Positions 6,599 to 17,554 of a DNA stretch of 19,560 nucleotides are shown piece by piece (position 1 is the stretch's first letter; every line of letters starts with the position of its first letter). This DNA is from Blastococcus sp. CT_GayMR20 (GTDB lineage: Bacteria > Actinomycetota > Actinomycetes > Mycobacteriales > Geodermatophilaceae). The stretch covers positions 1 to 19,560 of the forward strand of contig NZ_SPQM01000091.1 in the NCBI RefSeq assembly GCF_004570345.1. The letters run 5' to 3'. The position numbers and the translations under genes were made by a program. Under the pieces are notes generated by a model that worked only from the letters and a program-made list of their open reading frames with translations, was not told where the DNA came from and searched no databases.

Positions 6599-7108
6599 TC
6601 AGTATCCGTCGCCGGCGGCCGGTGCGGCAGTCTCGCTGATCTTGCTGCCGTCCGGGCCCACGACCCACCAGACGCCCTGGACGCCCTGGCCCGTGGTGTC
6701 ACCTTCGGCCGAGTCGCCCTGCCAGTAGTACAGCGGGTACCCGTCGAGCGTGACCTGCTTCGTGCCGTCGTCCCGCGTGATCGTGCCGACGTCCCCGTCG
6801 ACCCCGTCGACCACCGGGCTGTCGGCGTCGGTGGTGACCGGCGGCCAGGCCTCCAGGCAGCCGCCGGTGCAGGTGCTCTCGCCCGAACCCGGGGTGTCCT
6901 TGTCGAACACGTAGACGGTCATGCCGTCGGCGTCGACGACGATCGTGCCCAGGTCGCTGTCGGCGGTGCCCAGCTCGGCCTCTGCCGCCGCCGGCGACGA
7001 CGCCTCGCCGCCCGCACCGGCGTCGCCGCCCTCGTCGCCGGAACCACAGCCGGCGAGCAGCAGCGCGCCGGCGGCCAGGACGGTGGTCAGGATCGACGTC
7101 GTCCGCAT
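6599..7108 (-). CDS. Lipoprotein with Lipoprotein_15 (secreted repeat) domain
   Basis: A 169-residue exported lipoprotein. The signal peptide MRTTSILTTVLAAGALLLAGC ends in the lipobox LAGC, with lipidated Cys 21. An acidic Gly/Ala/Ser linker (22-46) follows. The body has two repeats of the PF03640/COG4315 type: GTIVVDADGMTVYVFDKDT..CTGGCLEAWPPV (about 54-91, split here) and GTITRDDGTKQVTLDGYPLYYW (about 108-129, split), ending with GVWWVVGPDG. Cys 80 and Cys 84 form a C-x3-C pair that could be a disulfide or metal site. The family's function is not known. It is the first gene of the sigma/anti-sigma operon and has a SigL-type promoter upstream. ATG 7108 has GGAGGG 8 nt before it. Confidence 0.88.
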   Translation of the reverse strand: MRTTSILTTVLAAGALLLAGCGSGDEGGDAGAGGEASSPAAAEAELGTADSDLGTIVVDADGMTVYVFDKDTPGSGESTCTGGCLEAWPPVTTDADSPVVDGVDGDVGTITRDDGTKQVTLDGYPLYYWQGDSAEGDTTGQGVQGVWWVVGPDGSKISETAAPAAGDGY

Positions 7109-7160
7109 GGGGAGCTCCCTCCGTCGGCGGGCCCGACCCGTGCGGGCACCGACACCAGGG

Positions 7161-7188
7161 AGCACGCACGCCGGTCTCCCCCGGTTCA
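7161..7188 (-). promoter_or_regulatory. SigL-type ECF promoter for the lipoprotein-sigma-anti-sigma operon
   Basis: Read on the minus strand, TGAACC (7188-7183) is followed after exactly 16 nt by CGTGCT (7166-7161). The SigL consensus of Mycobacterium tuberculosis is, from memory, TGAACC with CGTgt about 16-18 nt downstream. The -35 box matches fully and the -10 box has the invariant CGTG. Transcription would begin about 45 nt before the lipoprotein ATG. This supports autoregulation of the operon by its own sigma factor. The same 126-bp gap carries the bpa start region on the opposite strand. Confidence 0.6.
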
Positions 7189-7234
7189 CCGACCAGGCGC
7201 CCGCTCTGTCGGACCCGAGGGGGAGGATGGGGGC

Positions 7235-7789
7235 ATGACTGCACCCGGGAACGGCAGCCAGCGTCCGCAGCAGGTCGTCGTCGTGGGCCCTGACGGGCAG
7301 CCGGTCGGCGCCCTGGCTTTGCCGCACGGCTCCGAGGACGACGACGGCCAGGACGGCGCTCTCAGCGTCAGCGAGATGGTGGAGCAGCCGGCCAAGGTCA
7401 TGCGGATCGGCACGATGATCAAGCAGCTGCTGGAGGAGGTGCGCGCGGCGCCGCTCGACGACGCGAGCCGCAACCGGCTGCGCGACATCCACGCGGCCTC
7501 GATCCGCGAACTCGAGGAGGGCCTGGCACCGGAGCTCCGCGAGGAGCTCGAGCGGATCACCCTGCCGTTCACCGAGGGCGAGACCCCGTCGGACGCCGAG
7601 CTGCGGATCGCCCAGGCGCAACTGGTCGGCTGGCTGGAAGGCGTCTTCCACGGCATCCAGACGGCGATGTTCGCCCAGCAGATGGCCGCCCGTGCGCAGC
7701 TGGAGGAGATCCGCCGCAAGGCGCTGCCCGGCGGGCAGTCCGCGGGCCAGCAGCCCGACTTCCGCCCCGGGGGCGGCCAGTACCTCTGA
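7235..7789 (+). CDS. bpa: Bacterial proteasome activator Bpa (PafE)
   Basis: A 184-residue cytosolic protein that assembles into a dodecameric ring on the 20S proteasome and promotes ATP-independent degradation of unfolded proteins and substrates such as HspR in mycobacteria. A disordered N-terminus (1-43, with QQVVVVGPDGQPVG) precedes the four-helix core (about 45-163), which includes SVSEMVEQPAKVMRIGTMI, RDIHAASIRELEEGLAPELR (shortened) and AQAQLVGWLEGVFHGIQ. A Gly/Pro/Gln-rich tail ends in GQYL, the proteasome-docking motif that inserts between alpha subunits. The length is close to Rv3780 (about 174). ATG 7235 follows a GGGGGAGG ribosome site by 8 nt. It is divergent from the lipoprotein/sigma operon. 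No proteasome core or ATPase gene is in this window. Confidence 0.95.
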   Translation: MTAPGNGSQRPQQVVVVGPDGQPVGALALPHGSEDDDGQDGALSVSEMVEQPAKVMRIGTMIKQLLEEVRAAPLDDASRNRLRDIHAASIRELEEGLAPELREELERITLPFTEGETPSDAELRIAQAQLVGWLEGVFHGIQTAMFAQQMAARAQLEEIRRKALPGGQSAGQQPDFRPGGGQYL

Positions 7790-7795
7790 TCCGGT

Positions 7796-7818
7796 ACCGG
7801 TCGGTCCCCCGACCAGGT
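7796..7818 (+). terminator. Possible hairpin downstream of bpa
   Basis: GGTCGG (7799-7804) pairs with CCGACC (7809-7814) around TCCC. ACC (7796-7798) and GGT (7816-7818) extend the stem past a bulged A. It lies 6 nt after the bpa stop codon. It is short, so attenuation or partial termination is as likely as full termination. Confidence 0.35.
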
Positions 7819-7907
7819 GAAACGTTCCTCCTCAGGTTGCAGCGGCCCCCGTGGACGGCGACCTTCGTGGCTCGGGCCGGACATCCCGGCCGTCCGAGGA
7901 GGACTTC

Positions 7908-8192
7908 GTGAGCACCGACCAGCACGCCCCTGCCCCGACCGGCGCAACGGGTCAGAACAGTGGCATCGGCATCGCCGGCTTCGTCACCGGCCTGCTCGGG
8001 GCCCTGCTCTCGTGGTTCCCGCTCGCGGGCATCATCCTGGGCATCCTCGGCGTCGTCCTGGGTGGCGTGGGCGTCGCCCAGGGCCGCCGCAGCGGCGCGA
8101 AGACGGGACTGGCCGTCGCCGGCGTCGTCCTGGGCGTCATCGCGCTCGTGATCAGCATCGTGCTGGTCGTCTGCGTCCTCTCCGAGGCCTGA
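7908..8192 (+). CDS. Small DUF4190-type membrane protein
   Basis: A 94-residue protein with a short hydrophilic N-terminus (MSTDQHAPAPTGATGQ) followed by two hydrophobic segments: about 19-56 (GIAGFVTGLLGALLSWFPLAG, then ILGILGVVLGGVGVA) and about 66-91 (GLAVAGVVLGVIALVISIVL). The Gly-rich repeats I-x-G-F-V-x-G and A-x-x-G-x-V-L-G match DUF4190, found in many actinobacterial membrane proteins of unknown role. GTG 7908 is chosen because GAGGAGG (7896-7902) lies 5 nt before it. A long overlapping frame starting at 7817 is a shadow. It follows bpa by 118 bp with a weak hairpin between them, so co-transcription is possible but not shown. A strong terminator follows it. Confidence 0.82.
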   Translation: MSTDQHAPAPTGATGQNSGIGIAGFVTGLLGALLSWFPLAGIILGILGVVLGGVGVAQGRRSGAKTGLAVAGVVLGVIALVISIVLVVCVLSEA

Positions 8193-8203
8193 GACCGACA
8201 CGC

Positions 8204-8238
8204 CGACGGCGCCGTCCCCCGAGGGGACGGCGCCGTCG
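8204..8238. terminator. Strong bidirectional terminator
   Basis: A 16-bp perfect stem pairs 8204-8219 with 8223-8238 around a 3-nt loop (CGA). On the plus strand TGCTGTTT follows as a weak U-rich tail. It lies between the convergent DUF4190 and chemotaxis-receptor genes, 11 nt after the DUF4190 stop and 7 nt from the receptor's stop. Confidence 0.85.
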
Positions 8239-8245
8239 TGCTGTT

Positions 8246-9895
8246 TCAGACGGTGAAGCGGCTGACCGCCTGCTGCAGCTCCCCGCTCATGCGGGCCAGC
8301 TCGCCGGCCGCGCGCTGAGCGTCCTCGACCCGCGAGGTCGTCTCCTGCGTGCCGGCCGCCAGCCCCGAGATCGCCGCGGCGATGTCCTGGGATCCGCTGG
8401 CCGCACCGGCGACGTTGCGGTTCATCTCGTTCGTGGTCGCGGTCTGCTCCTCGACCGCCGCGGCGATGGTCGCCTGGAAGTCGTTGATCTCCCCGATCAC
8501 CGCGCTGATCTGGCTGATCGCCTCGACGGCTCCGGCGGTGTCGGCCTGGATGGCCTCGACCCGGGCGGAGATGTCCTCGGTGGCCCGCGCGGTCTCCTGC
8601 GCGAGCTCCTTGACCTCGCTGGCCACGACCGCGAAGCCCTTGCCGGCCTCCCCGGCGCGCGCGGCCTCGATGGTCGCGTTGAGGGCCAGCAGGTTCGTCT
8701 GCTCGGCGATGCCGTTGATGAGCTTGATGACCGTGGCGATCTCCTGCGACGAGTCGCCGAGCTTGCCGACCGTGGCCGTCGTGTTCTCGGCGACGGTGAC
8801 CGCGGACCCGGCGACCCGGGCCGCCTCGGTGGCGTTGTGGGCGATCTCCCGGATGGCGCTCTCCATCTGGGAGGAGCCGGCGGCCACCGTGTCCACGCTG
8901 GACGCGACGTCACCGGCGGAGGTGACGACGGCGTCGGCCTGCGCGGCCGCGTTCGCGGCGTTCTCCCGCATGCCCTGCGCCGCGTCGTTGAGCTGCTGCG
9001 ACGCCGCGGCGAGGCGGGTCGACGAGTCGCTGACCAGGAGCAGGACGCTGCCGATCGAGTCGAGGGTGTCGTCGAGCGACGCCGCCATCTCACCGAGCTC
9101 GGCACCGCCGGTCCGGCCGGCGCGCACGGTGAGGTCACCCTCGGCGACCCGGCCGAGCACCTCGCGCATCCGCTGGACCGGACGGGTCACGCCGCGCGCG
9201 ACCAGCACCGCGAGGACGACGGCGATGGCCAACCCGACGGCGATGATGATCAGCGTCAGGGTGCGGGCCTGCTCGTTGGCGTCGGCGGCCGCGGTGGCGG
9301 TGGCCGCGGCCGCAGCGGCTGCGGCGTCGGTAGCGGCGACCAGCGACTCGTGGATGATCGCCTCGGTGCTGTTCATCGTCTGCAGCAGCGGGCCCATGAC
9401 GGCCGGCGACGCACCGAGGCCGGCCTGCTGCAGCTGGGTGAGCGCGCCGACGTAGGTCTGCACCGCGGTGGTGAACTCACCGAACGCGGCCTGCGCGGCG
9501 GGGGTCAGCGGCATCGTCGAGACCGTCTCCGACAGCGCGGTCAGCCGCTGCATCGCGTCGGTCGCGCCCGCACGCGAGTTCGCGATCGTCGCCGCCGGCA
9601 GGCCGGGGATGTTGGCGCGGGCGGTCTGGGCGGAGAACTCCCACCAGGCCGACTGGATCTGGCGCAGCGCGTCCAGCGGCGCGGCGCCGTCGGTGTAGAC
9701 CTGGTCGGCCTTGTCGCTGAGGTCCGACATCCGCTGGATGCCGAAGGCGCCGACGCCCACCGTGGTCAGGGCGACGACGAGGATGGCGCCGAGGAGGCGG
9801 CTGCGCAGGCCCAGGGCGGCGAGTCCGCGCCGCCGCGCAGGTTCCGGCGTGGCCTCGCCGGTGACCTCGAGATCGGGTTCCTGCGTGTGGTCCAT
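8246..9895 (-). CDS. Methyl-accepting chemotaxis protein
   Basis: A 549-residue transmembrane receptor with the usual layout. It has a short cytoplasmic tail, helix 1 (about 34-54), an outer four-helix-bundle sensor region (about 55-210), helix 2 (about 211-233), a HAMP linker (about 232-285) and a coiled-coil signalling domain to the end. The kinase-contact hairpin tip is unmistakable ([28 protein letters not shown] split over 398-426). The sensor has no recognisable ligand motif. It carries an alanine-rich stretch at 190-205 just before helix 2. No CheR/CheB-binding pentapeptide is at the C-terminus, and no other che or flagellar gene is in the window. ATG 9895 has GAGGAG 10 nt upstream. 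It follows the HAD gene by 97 nt, so it may be read from its own promoter or as an operon tail. Confidence 0.93.
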   Translation of the reverse strand: MDHTQEPDLEVTGEATPEPARRRGLAALGLRSRLLGAILVVALTTVGVGAFGIQRMSDLSDKADQVYTDGAAPLDALRQIQSAWWEFSAQTARANIPGLPAATIANSRAGATDAMQRLTALSETVSTMPLTPAAQAAFGEFTTAVQTYVGALTQLQQAGLGASPAVMGPLLQTMNSTEAIIHESLVAATDAAAAAAAATATAAADANEQARTLTLIIIAVGLAIAVVLAVLVARGVTRPVQRMREVLGRVAEGDLTVRAGRTGGAELGEMAASLDDTLDSIGSVLLLVSDSSTRLAAASQQLNDAAQGMRENAANAAAQADAVVTSAGDVASSVDTVAAGSSQMESAIREIAHNATEAARVAGSAVTVAENTTATVGKLGDSSQEIATVIKLINGIAEQTNLLALNATIEAARAGEAGKGFAVVASEVKELAQETARATEDISARVEAIQADTAGAVEAISQISAVIGEINDFQATIAAAVEEQTATTNEMNRNVAGAASGSQDIAAAISGLAAGTQETTSRVEDAQRAAGELARMSGELQQAVSRFTV

Positions 9896-9992
9896 GCGCT
9901 GATCGCTCCTCGGAGTGCCGGTGTGGTCTCCCCAGGGAATCGGCAGTCCGCGGTGCGAACGGACCCATGCGGGCCGGCAGACTCCGCGGGCG

Positions 9993-10796
9993 TCAGAGCG
10001 ACTGCAGGAACGCCGCGACGCCGTCGTCCTCGTTGCTCCCGGTGACGTCGGTCGCGACGGCCAGCAGGTCCGGGTGCGCGTGCTCCATCGCGACGGCCCG
10101 ACCGCCGGCCGCGCGCACCCACTCGAAGGCGGCGATGTCGTTGGGCATGTCCCCGAAGACGACGACGTCCTCGGGGGCGACGCCGTGGCGGGCGGCGACC
10201 TTGGCCAGGCCGGACGCCTTGGTGACACCCGCCGCGGAGATCTCGGCGAGCGCGTCGGTCGAGGAGTTCGTCACCGTCGCCCGGTCGCCCACCACGTCCT
10301 CGACCAGCGAGACGAACTCGTCGCGCGGCAGGTCCTCGTGCCGGGCCAGGAGCTTGGCCACCGGTGCGGTGATCATGTCCTCGAGCGTCGCCTCGGCCAC
10401 CCCGGGGGCGTCGACGTCCCAGCGCGGCCGGTAGACGGGCTCGTGCCGGAACTCCAGGCCGTACTCGACGGCGAACCACGTGTCCGGCTGGCGGCGGCGC
10501 AGCTCGGCGGTGACCGACTGCAGGACGTCGGGAAGCAGAGGGTCCTCGTCGACGATCTCGAACCGCTCGAGGTCGAGGAGCACGGCGCCGTTGCAGCAGA
10601 CCGCCGTCCCGTCGTCGATGACCTCCCGGATGCGGCGCATCCACCGCGGCGGCCGGCCGGTGGCGAGGACGACGGGGACGCCGTCGTCCCGCCACCGCCC
10701 GAGCTCGAGCACCGTCGCCTCGCTGACCGTGTCGTCCCAGCGCAGCAGCGTGCCGTCCATGTCGGTGGCGATCAGGCGCGGGCGCCAGTCAGACAT
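9993..10796 (-). CDS. HAD superfamily hydrolase, Cof type (second of a tandem pair)
   Basis: A 267-residue cytosolic phosphatase of the HAD superfamily, Cof/type IIB. Motif I is TDMDGTLL, with nucleophile Asp 12 and acid/base Asp 14. Motif II is ATGRPP. The Lys of GVTKASGL is motif [14 protein letters not shown] is motif IV, with the Mg-binding aspartates. A C2-type cap lies between motifs II and III. Family members dephosphorylate sugar phosphates, flavins or other small phosphates, and the substrate here is unknown. ATG 10796 lies inside the end of the upstream HAD gene: the shared sequence ATGTCTGA gives an 8-nt overlap, so translation is probably coupled. The protein is clearly paralogous to its upstream neighbour. 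Confidence 0.88.
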   Translation of the reverse strand: MSDWRPRLIATDMDGTLLRWDDTVSEATVLELGRWRDDGVPVVLATGRPPRWMRRIREVIDDGTAVCCNGAVLLDLERFEIVDEDPLLPDVLQSVTAELRRRQPDTWFAVEYGLEFRHEPVYRPRWDVDAPGVAEATLEDMITAPVAKLLARHEDLPRDEFVSLVEDVVGDRATVTNSSTDALAEISAAGVTKASGLAKVAARHGVAPEDVVVFGDMPNDIAAFEWVRAAGGRAVAMEHAHPDLLAVATDVTGSNEDDGVAAFLQSL

Positions 10797-11708
10797 GCAG
10801 CACCGCTTCGAGGTACCGGGCCACGCCGTCGGCGTCGTGGCCGCCGGTGACCTCCGGGGCGGCCGCACGCACGGCGGGATGAGCGTTGGCCACCGCGACC
10901 GCCCGGCCGCCGGCCTCGCAGACCGCGGCGATCATCGGCAGGTCGTTCGGCATGTCGCCGAAGACCAGCACGTCGCCGAAGCCGAGGCCCGGGTGGGTGG
11001 AGCCGTAGCGATCGAGGGCGACGGCGAGCCCGGACGCCTTGGTGATCCCGGGCGGCAGCACCTCGATGAAGCCGAGCCCCGCGTGCGTGACCTCGGCGTC
11101 GACGGGGTCCACGACCCGCTTCGCCCGGGCGAGGAGCTCGTCCTGACCGACCGTCGACGAGCGCAGGAACACCTTGAGGACGGCCCCGCTGGGCAGCACC
11201 TGGTTGCGCGGCAGCAGGTGCGCCGGTTCGGGATAGGGCCAGTCGAAGCCGTGCTGCACACGGAGCGCGCTCTGGATCTCGCCCTGCTCGGCGGCGTCCT
11301 CCACGGCGACGATGAGCTCGCCCGCGACGGCCTCGATGCTCGCGATGACCGCAGCGGCCTGGTCGCGCGGCAGGGCGACGGTCCGCAGCACCTCGTCGCG
11401 TTCCAGGTCGACGACGAAGCCGCCCTGCGCGAGCACCGCGATGCCCCGCCCGTCGAGCGCCACCCGGACGCTGTCGAGCAACCGCGGACCGCGGCCGGTC
11501 ACGCCGACGACGGGGATGCCTGCGTCCCAGCAGGCCTCCAGTGCCGCGCGCGTGCGCGGGCTGACCTCACCGGCCGAGTCGAGCAGGGTGCCGTCGAGGT
11601 CGGTGGCGACCAGCTTCGGGCGCCAGGACCCCAGGTCGCCGGGTTCGATCACACGGTCTGCATCGGGCAGGGCGCCGTAGGCCTTGAGCGCCTTCGGCGG
11701 TTGCCCGG

Positions 11709-11712
<4 letters not shown>
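10789..11712 (-). CDS. HAD superfamily hydrolase, Cof type (first of a tandem pair)
   Basis: A 307-residue cytosolic HAD phosphatase with the same architecture as the next gene. Motif I is [10 protein letters not shown] (Asp 38 and Asp 40), motif II is GVTGRGP, motif III is in [10 protein letters not shown] and motif IV is [13 protein letters not shown]2 cap occupies the middle. The 30-residue N-terminal extension before motif I ([20 protein letters not shown]...) is absent from the paralogue. ATG 11712 overlaps the serS stop codon as ATGA (4 bp), which favours this start and implies coupling to serS. The shared blocks WRPxLxATDxDGTLL and AGGRAVAxxxAHP show that the pair arose by duplication. 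Substrate unknown. Confidence 0.88.
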
Positions 11713-14928
<3,216 letters not shown>

Positions 14929-14939
14929 GGCCCATCACG

Positions 14940-14945
14940 TAGCGT
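14940..14945 (+). promoter_or_regulatory. -10 box for a leaderless GroES-like mRNA
   Basis: TAGCGT, identical to the box before the thioesterase gene, lies 7 nt before GTG 14953. No Shine-Dalgarno sequence is present. It indicates that the GroES-like gene can be transcribed separately from guaB1 and the metallopeptidase 24 bp upstream. Confidence 0.55.
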
Positions 14946-14952
14946 TGGATCC

Positions 14953-15291
14953 GTGCCCGAGAACATCGTCGCCGCGGCCGGCAAGCTGCCGATCAAGATG
15001 CTGCACGACCGCATCCTGGTGGCTCTGCGCAAGGAGGACGGCGACCGTCGTTCGAGCGGCGGCATCCTCATCCCCGCGACCGCCCAGGTGGCGAAGCGGC
15101 TGGTGTGGGGCGAGGCGCGCGGCGTCGGCGCATCCGTGCGGCAGGTGAAGGTCGGCGACCAGGTGCTCTTCTCGCCCGAGGACCAGCACGAGGTCGAGGT
15201 GCACGGCGAGGACCTGATCATCCTGCGCGAGCGCGACGTGCACGCCGTGGCCGCCGAGCGCATCGAGGAATCGACCGGCCTCTACCTCTAG
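14953..15291 (+). CDS. GroES-like co-chaperonin paralogue (Cpn10 family)
   Basis: A 112-residue protein with the Cpn10 beta-barrel pattern: KMLHDRILVALRKEDG (strand 1), the mobile loop RRSSGGILIPATA (33-44) with the hydrophobic GIL(I) tripeptide that normally contacts GroEL, VKVGDQVLFSPED and EDLIILRERDVHAV at the end. It differs from canonical GroES in lacking the IPDTAKEKPQ segment and in a distinctive tail, RIEESTGLYL. It is not next to a groEL gene. Such orphan GroES-like proteins are common in actinobacteria, but I know of no defined role. It may cap one of the GroEL paralogues or act alone. GTG 14953 is supported by the leaderless promoter. Confidence 0.85.
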   Translation: MPENIVAAAGKLPIKMLHDRILVALRKEDGDRRSSGGILIPATAQVAKRLVWGEARGVGASVRQVKVGDQVLFSPEDQHEVEVHGEDLIILRERDVHAVAAERIEESTGLYL

Positions 15292-15391
15292 GCCCCGACT
15301 GTGCGCTCATGCGCATCCGCGCCGCATCCGAGAGGCGAAGTCGCAGCGCGTACTCCCAGTGTCGCTCCTCCTGCCGAGCCGAAGGATCTCC

Positions 15392-17494
15392 ATGCCCCGC
15401 GCCCGCTGGCTCCTCCCCCTGGTCGTCCTGCTGCTGTGGCTCGGCGCGGCCGGTCCCCTCAACGGCCTCGGCGCGAAGCTGACCGGGCTGCAGGAGAACG
15501 ACGTCGCGTCGTTCCTCCCCGACAGCGCCGAGTCCACCCGCGTGCAGGAGCTGCAGTCGGGCTTCCAGCCGGTGGAGTCCATCCCCGCCGTCCTGCTCTG
15601 GGAGGACCCCGACGGGATCGACGACGCCGCGCTGGCCGACATCGGCGAGCGACTGGAGGACGCGACCGCCGTGGCGGAGGACGCCGACGCCCTGGCCGGG
15701 CCGGCGACTCCGCTGATCCCCTCCGAGGACGGCGAGGCCGTCCAGGCGTTCCTGCCGCTGAGCCCCGATCTCAGCGACGACCTGCTGCCCGTCGTCGACG
15801 ACCTGCGCGCCGCCGTCGAGATCGACGGCACCGACTCCTTCGTCACCGGGCCGGCCGGCATCTTCGCCGACTTCTCCAGCGCCTTCGAGGGCATCGACGG
15901 CCTGCTGATCCTCGCCGCGTTCGGCGTCGTCCTGGTCATCCTGCTGGTGGTCTACCGCAGCCCGCTGCTCCCGCTGCTGGTCATCGCCACCGCGGGGCTG
16001 GCGCTGACGGCGGCCACCGCGGTCGCCTACCTGCTCGCCGACGGCGGCGTGATCACCGTCAACGGGCAGAGCCAGGGCATCGCCGCGATCCTCGTCGTCG
16101 GTGCGGCGACCGACTACGGCCTCCTGCTGGTGGCGCGCTTCCGGGAGGAGCTGCGCCTGGAGGAGTCGAAGTACACCGCGATGCGCATCGCGCTGCGCCA
16201 GTCCTGGGAGCCGATCGTGGCCTCCGGCGCCACCGTCGTGCTGGGCGTGCTCTGCCTCCTGCTCTCCGACCTCGGCTCCAACCGCGGGCTCGGCCCCATC
16301 TCGGCGGTCAGCGTCACCCTCGCCGTCCTCGCCGCCCTGACCTTCCTGCCCGCCGCCCTCCTGCTGCTCGGTCGGGCCGCCTTCTGGCCGTTCCGCCCGC
16401 AGTTCGGCAGCGAGCCGAAGGCCGGCCGCGGATGGGAGGGCGTGGCCGCCCTCGTCGGCCGCCGTCCGCGCCGCGTGCTCGCCGGGAGCCTGGCGGTGCT
16501 GTTCGCCGCCGCGGTCTTCGCACCGGGCTACGAGGCCGACGGCATCCCCATCTCCGACGCGATCCAGGGCGAGTCCGACGGCGTCGCGGGGCAGGAGGCC
16601 CTCGGCCGGCACTTCGACGCCGGGACCGCCAGCCCGACGATCATCATCACTCCCCAGGAGACCTGGGAGGAGGTGGCCGGGACCGCCGCGGCCACCGAGG
16701 GCATCGCCTCCGTCGTCCCGTTCACCGCGGGCCCGCCGCTGCCCGGCGCCGAGCCGCTGGTCGTCGACGGCCGGGTCCGGCTCGACGCGACGCTGGCCGT
16801 CGCTCCCGACAGCACCGCGGCGGTGGAGGCCGTCCAGGACCTCCGGACGACGCTGGACGACGCCGACCCGGAGGCGATCGTGGGCGGTGAGACGGCGAGC
16901 AACCTCGACGCGCGCGACAGCGGCGCCCGAGACCTGCGGGTGATCGTGCCGAGCGTGCTGGTCGTCATCCTGATCGTGCTGGCGCTGCTGCTGCGCTCGC
17001 TCGTCGCGCCGGTCCTCCTGGTGGCGACCGTGGTGCTCAGCGTCGGCGCGACGGTCGGGGTCGCCGCACTGGTGTTCGAGAACGTCTTCGGCTTCCCCGG
17101 CAGCGACCCGGCGATCCTGCTGATCGCGTTCGTCTTCCTCGTGGCGCTCGGGATCGACTACAACATCTTCCTGATGACGCGCGCCCGCGAGGAGTCGGCG
17201 CGGCACGGCACCAGGAAGGGCGTCCTCCGGGCGCTGGCCGTGACCGGCGGCGTCATCACCTCCGCCGGGATGGTGCTCGCGGCGACGTTCGGCGCGTTGT
17301 CGGTGCTGCCGCTGCTGTTCCTCGCGCAGATGGCGTTCCTGGTCGGCTTCGGCGTTCTGCTCGACACCTTCGTCGTCCGGTCGCTGGTCGTGCCCGCCGC
17401 GGTGGCGATCATCGGCGACCGGGTCTGGTGGCCGAGCCGGCTCGCCGAGGGACCGACGGCGGCCGAGCCGGAACGCGAGCTCCAAACCGTCTGA
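15392..17494 (+). CDS. MMPL/RND family transporter
   Basis: A 700-residue inner-membrane transporter of the MMPL branch of the RND superfamily, which moves lipids, siderophores or hydrophobic compounds using proton flux. It is built from two halves. In the first, helix 1 (about 5-22) is followed by an outer domain (about 25-168) and helices 2-6 (about 170-330). The second half has helix 7 (about 361-378), an outer domain (380-515) and helices 8-12 (517-676). The proton-relay Asp-Tyr pairs of the family are present in both halves: ATDYGLLLVARFREE (D241, Y242) and GIDYNIFLMTRARE (D589, Y590). The C-terminal tail is short. ATG 15392 has AAGGA 5 nt upstream. An in-frame GTG at 15359 lacks a ribosome site. 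No neighbouring gene identifies the cargo. Confidence 0.9.
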   Translation: MPRARWLLPLVVLLLWLGAAGPLNGLGAKLTGLQENDVASFLPDSAESTRVQELQSGFQPVESIPAVLLWEDPDGIDDAALADIGERLEDATAVAEDADALAGPATPLIPSEDGEAVQAFLPLSPDLSDDLLPVVDDLRAAVEIDGTDSFVTGPAGIFADFSSAFEGIDGLLILAAFGVVLVILLVVYRSPLLPLLVIATAGLALTAATAVAYLLADGGVITVNGQSQGIAAILVVGAATDYGLLLVARFREELRLEESKYTAMRIALRQSWEPIVASGATVVLGVLCLLLSDLGSNRGLGPISAVSVTLAVLAALTFLPAALLLLGRAAFWPFRPQFGSEPKAGRGWEGVAALVGRRPRRVLAGSLAVLFAAAVFAPGYEADGIPISDAIQGESDGVAGQEALGRHFDAGTASPTIIITPQETWEEVAGTAAATEGIASVVPFTAGPPLPGAEPLVVDGRVRLDATLAVAPDSTAAVEAVQDLRTTLDDADPEAIVGGETASNLDARDSGARDLRVIVPSVLVVILIVLALLLRSLVAPVLLVATVVLSVGATVGVAALVFENVFGFPGSDPAILLIAFVFLVALGIDYNIFLMTRAREESARHGTRKGVLRALAVTGGVITSAGMVLAATFGALSVLPLLFLAQMAFLVGFGVLLDTFVVRSLVVPAAVAIIGDRVWWPSRLAEGPTAAEPERELQTV

Positions 17495-17496
17495 CC

Positions 17497-17548
17497 GGCC
17501 CCCTGCAGGGTCCCGCCGCGAGCTTGCGAGGGGTGGGGGCAGGGGGTC
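17497..17548. terminator. Long hairpin between convergent mmpL and pheA
   Basis: GGCCCCCTGC (17497-17506) pairs with GCAGGGGGTC (17539-17548) with one G-U pair. The 32-nt interior holds a smaller CGCGAGCTTGCG stem. It lies between the mmpL stop and the pheA stop (17555) and should end transcription from both sides. The compound shape suggests a repeated intergenic element rather than a simple terminator. Confidence 0.6.
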
Positions 17549-17554
17549 CTTCCG

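Noticed and set aside
9937..9944. GCCGATTC on the minus strand upstream of the chemotaxis receptor, resembling the flagellar sigma -10 GCCGATAA
   Set aside because: There is no TAAA-like -35 box about 15 nt upstream and two of the eight bases differ, so it cannot be separated from chance.
7817..10045. A 742-codon plus-strand frame over the DUF4190 and chemotaxis receptor genes
   Set aside because: It crosses a strong terminator and runs antisense to a typical receptor. The composition is shadow-like.
15218..17485. A 755-codon open frame on the minus strand opposite the MMPL gene
   Set aside because: The translation is low-complexity (Arg/Gly/Asp/Gln/Glu-rich) and mirrors codon positions of a clear transporter. 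Long antisense frames are expected at this GC content.
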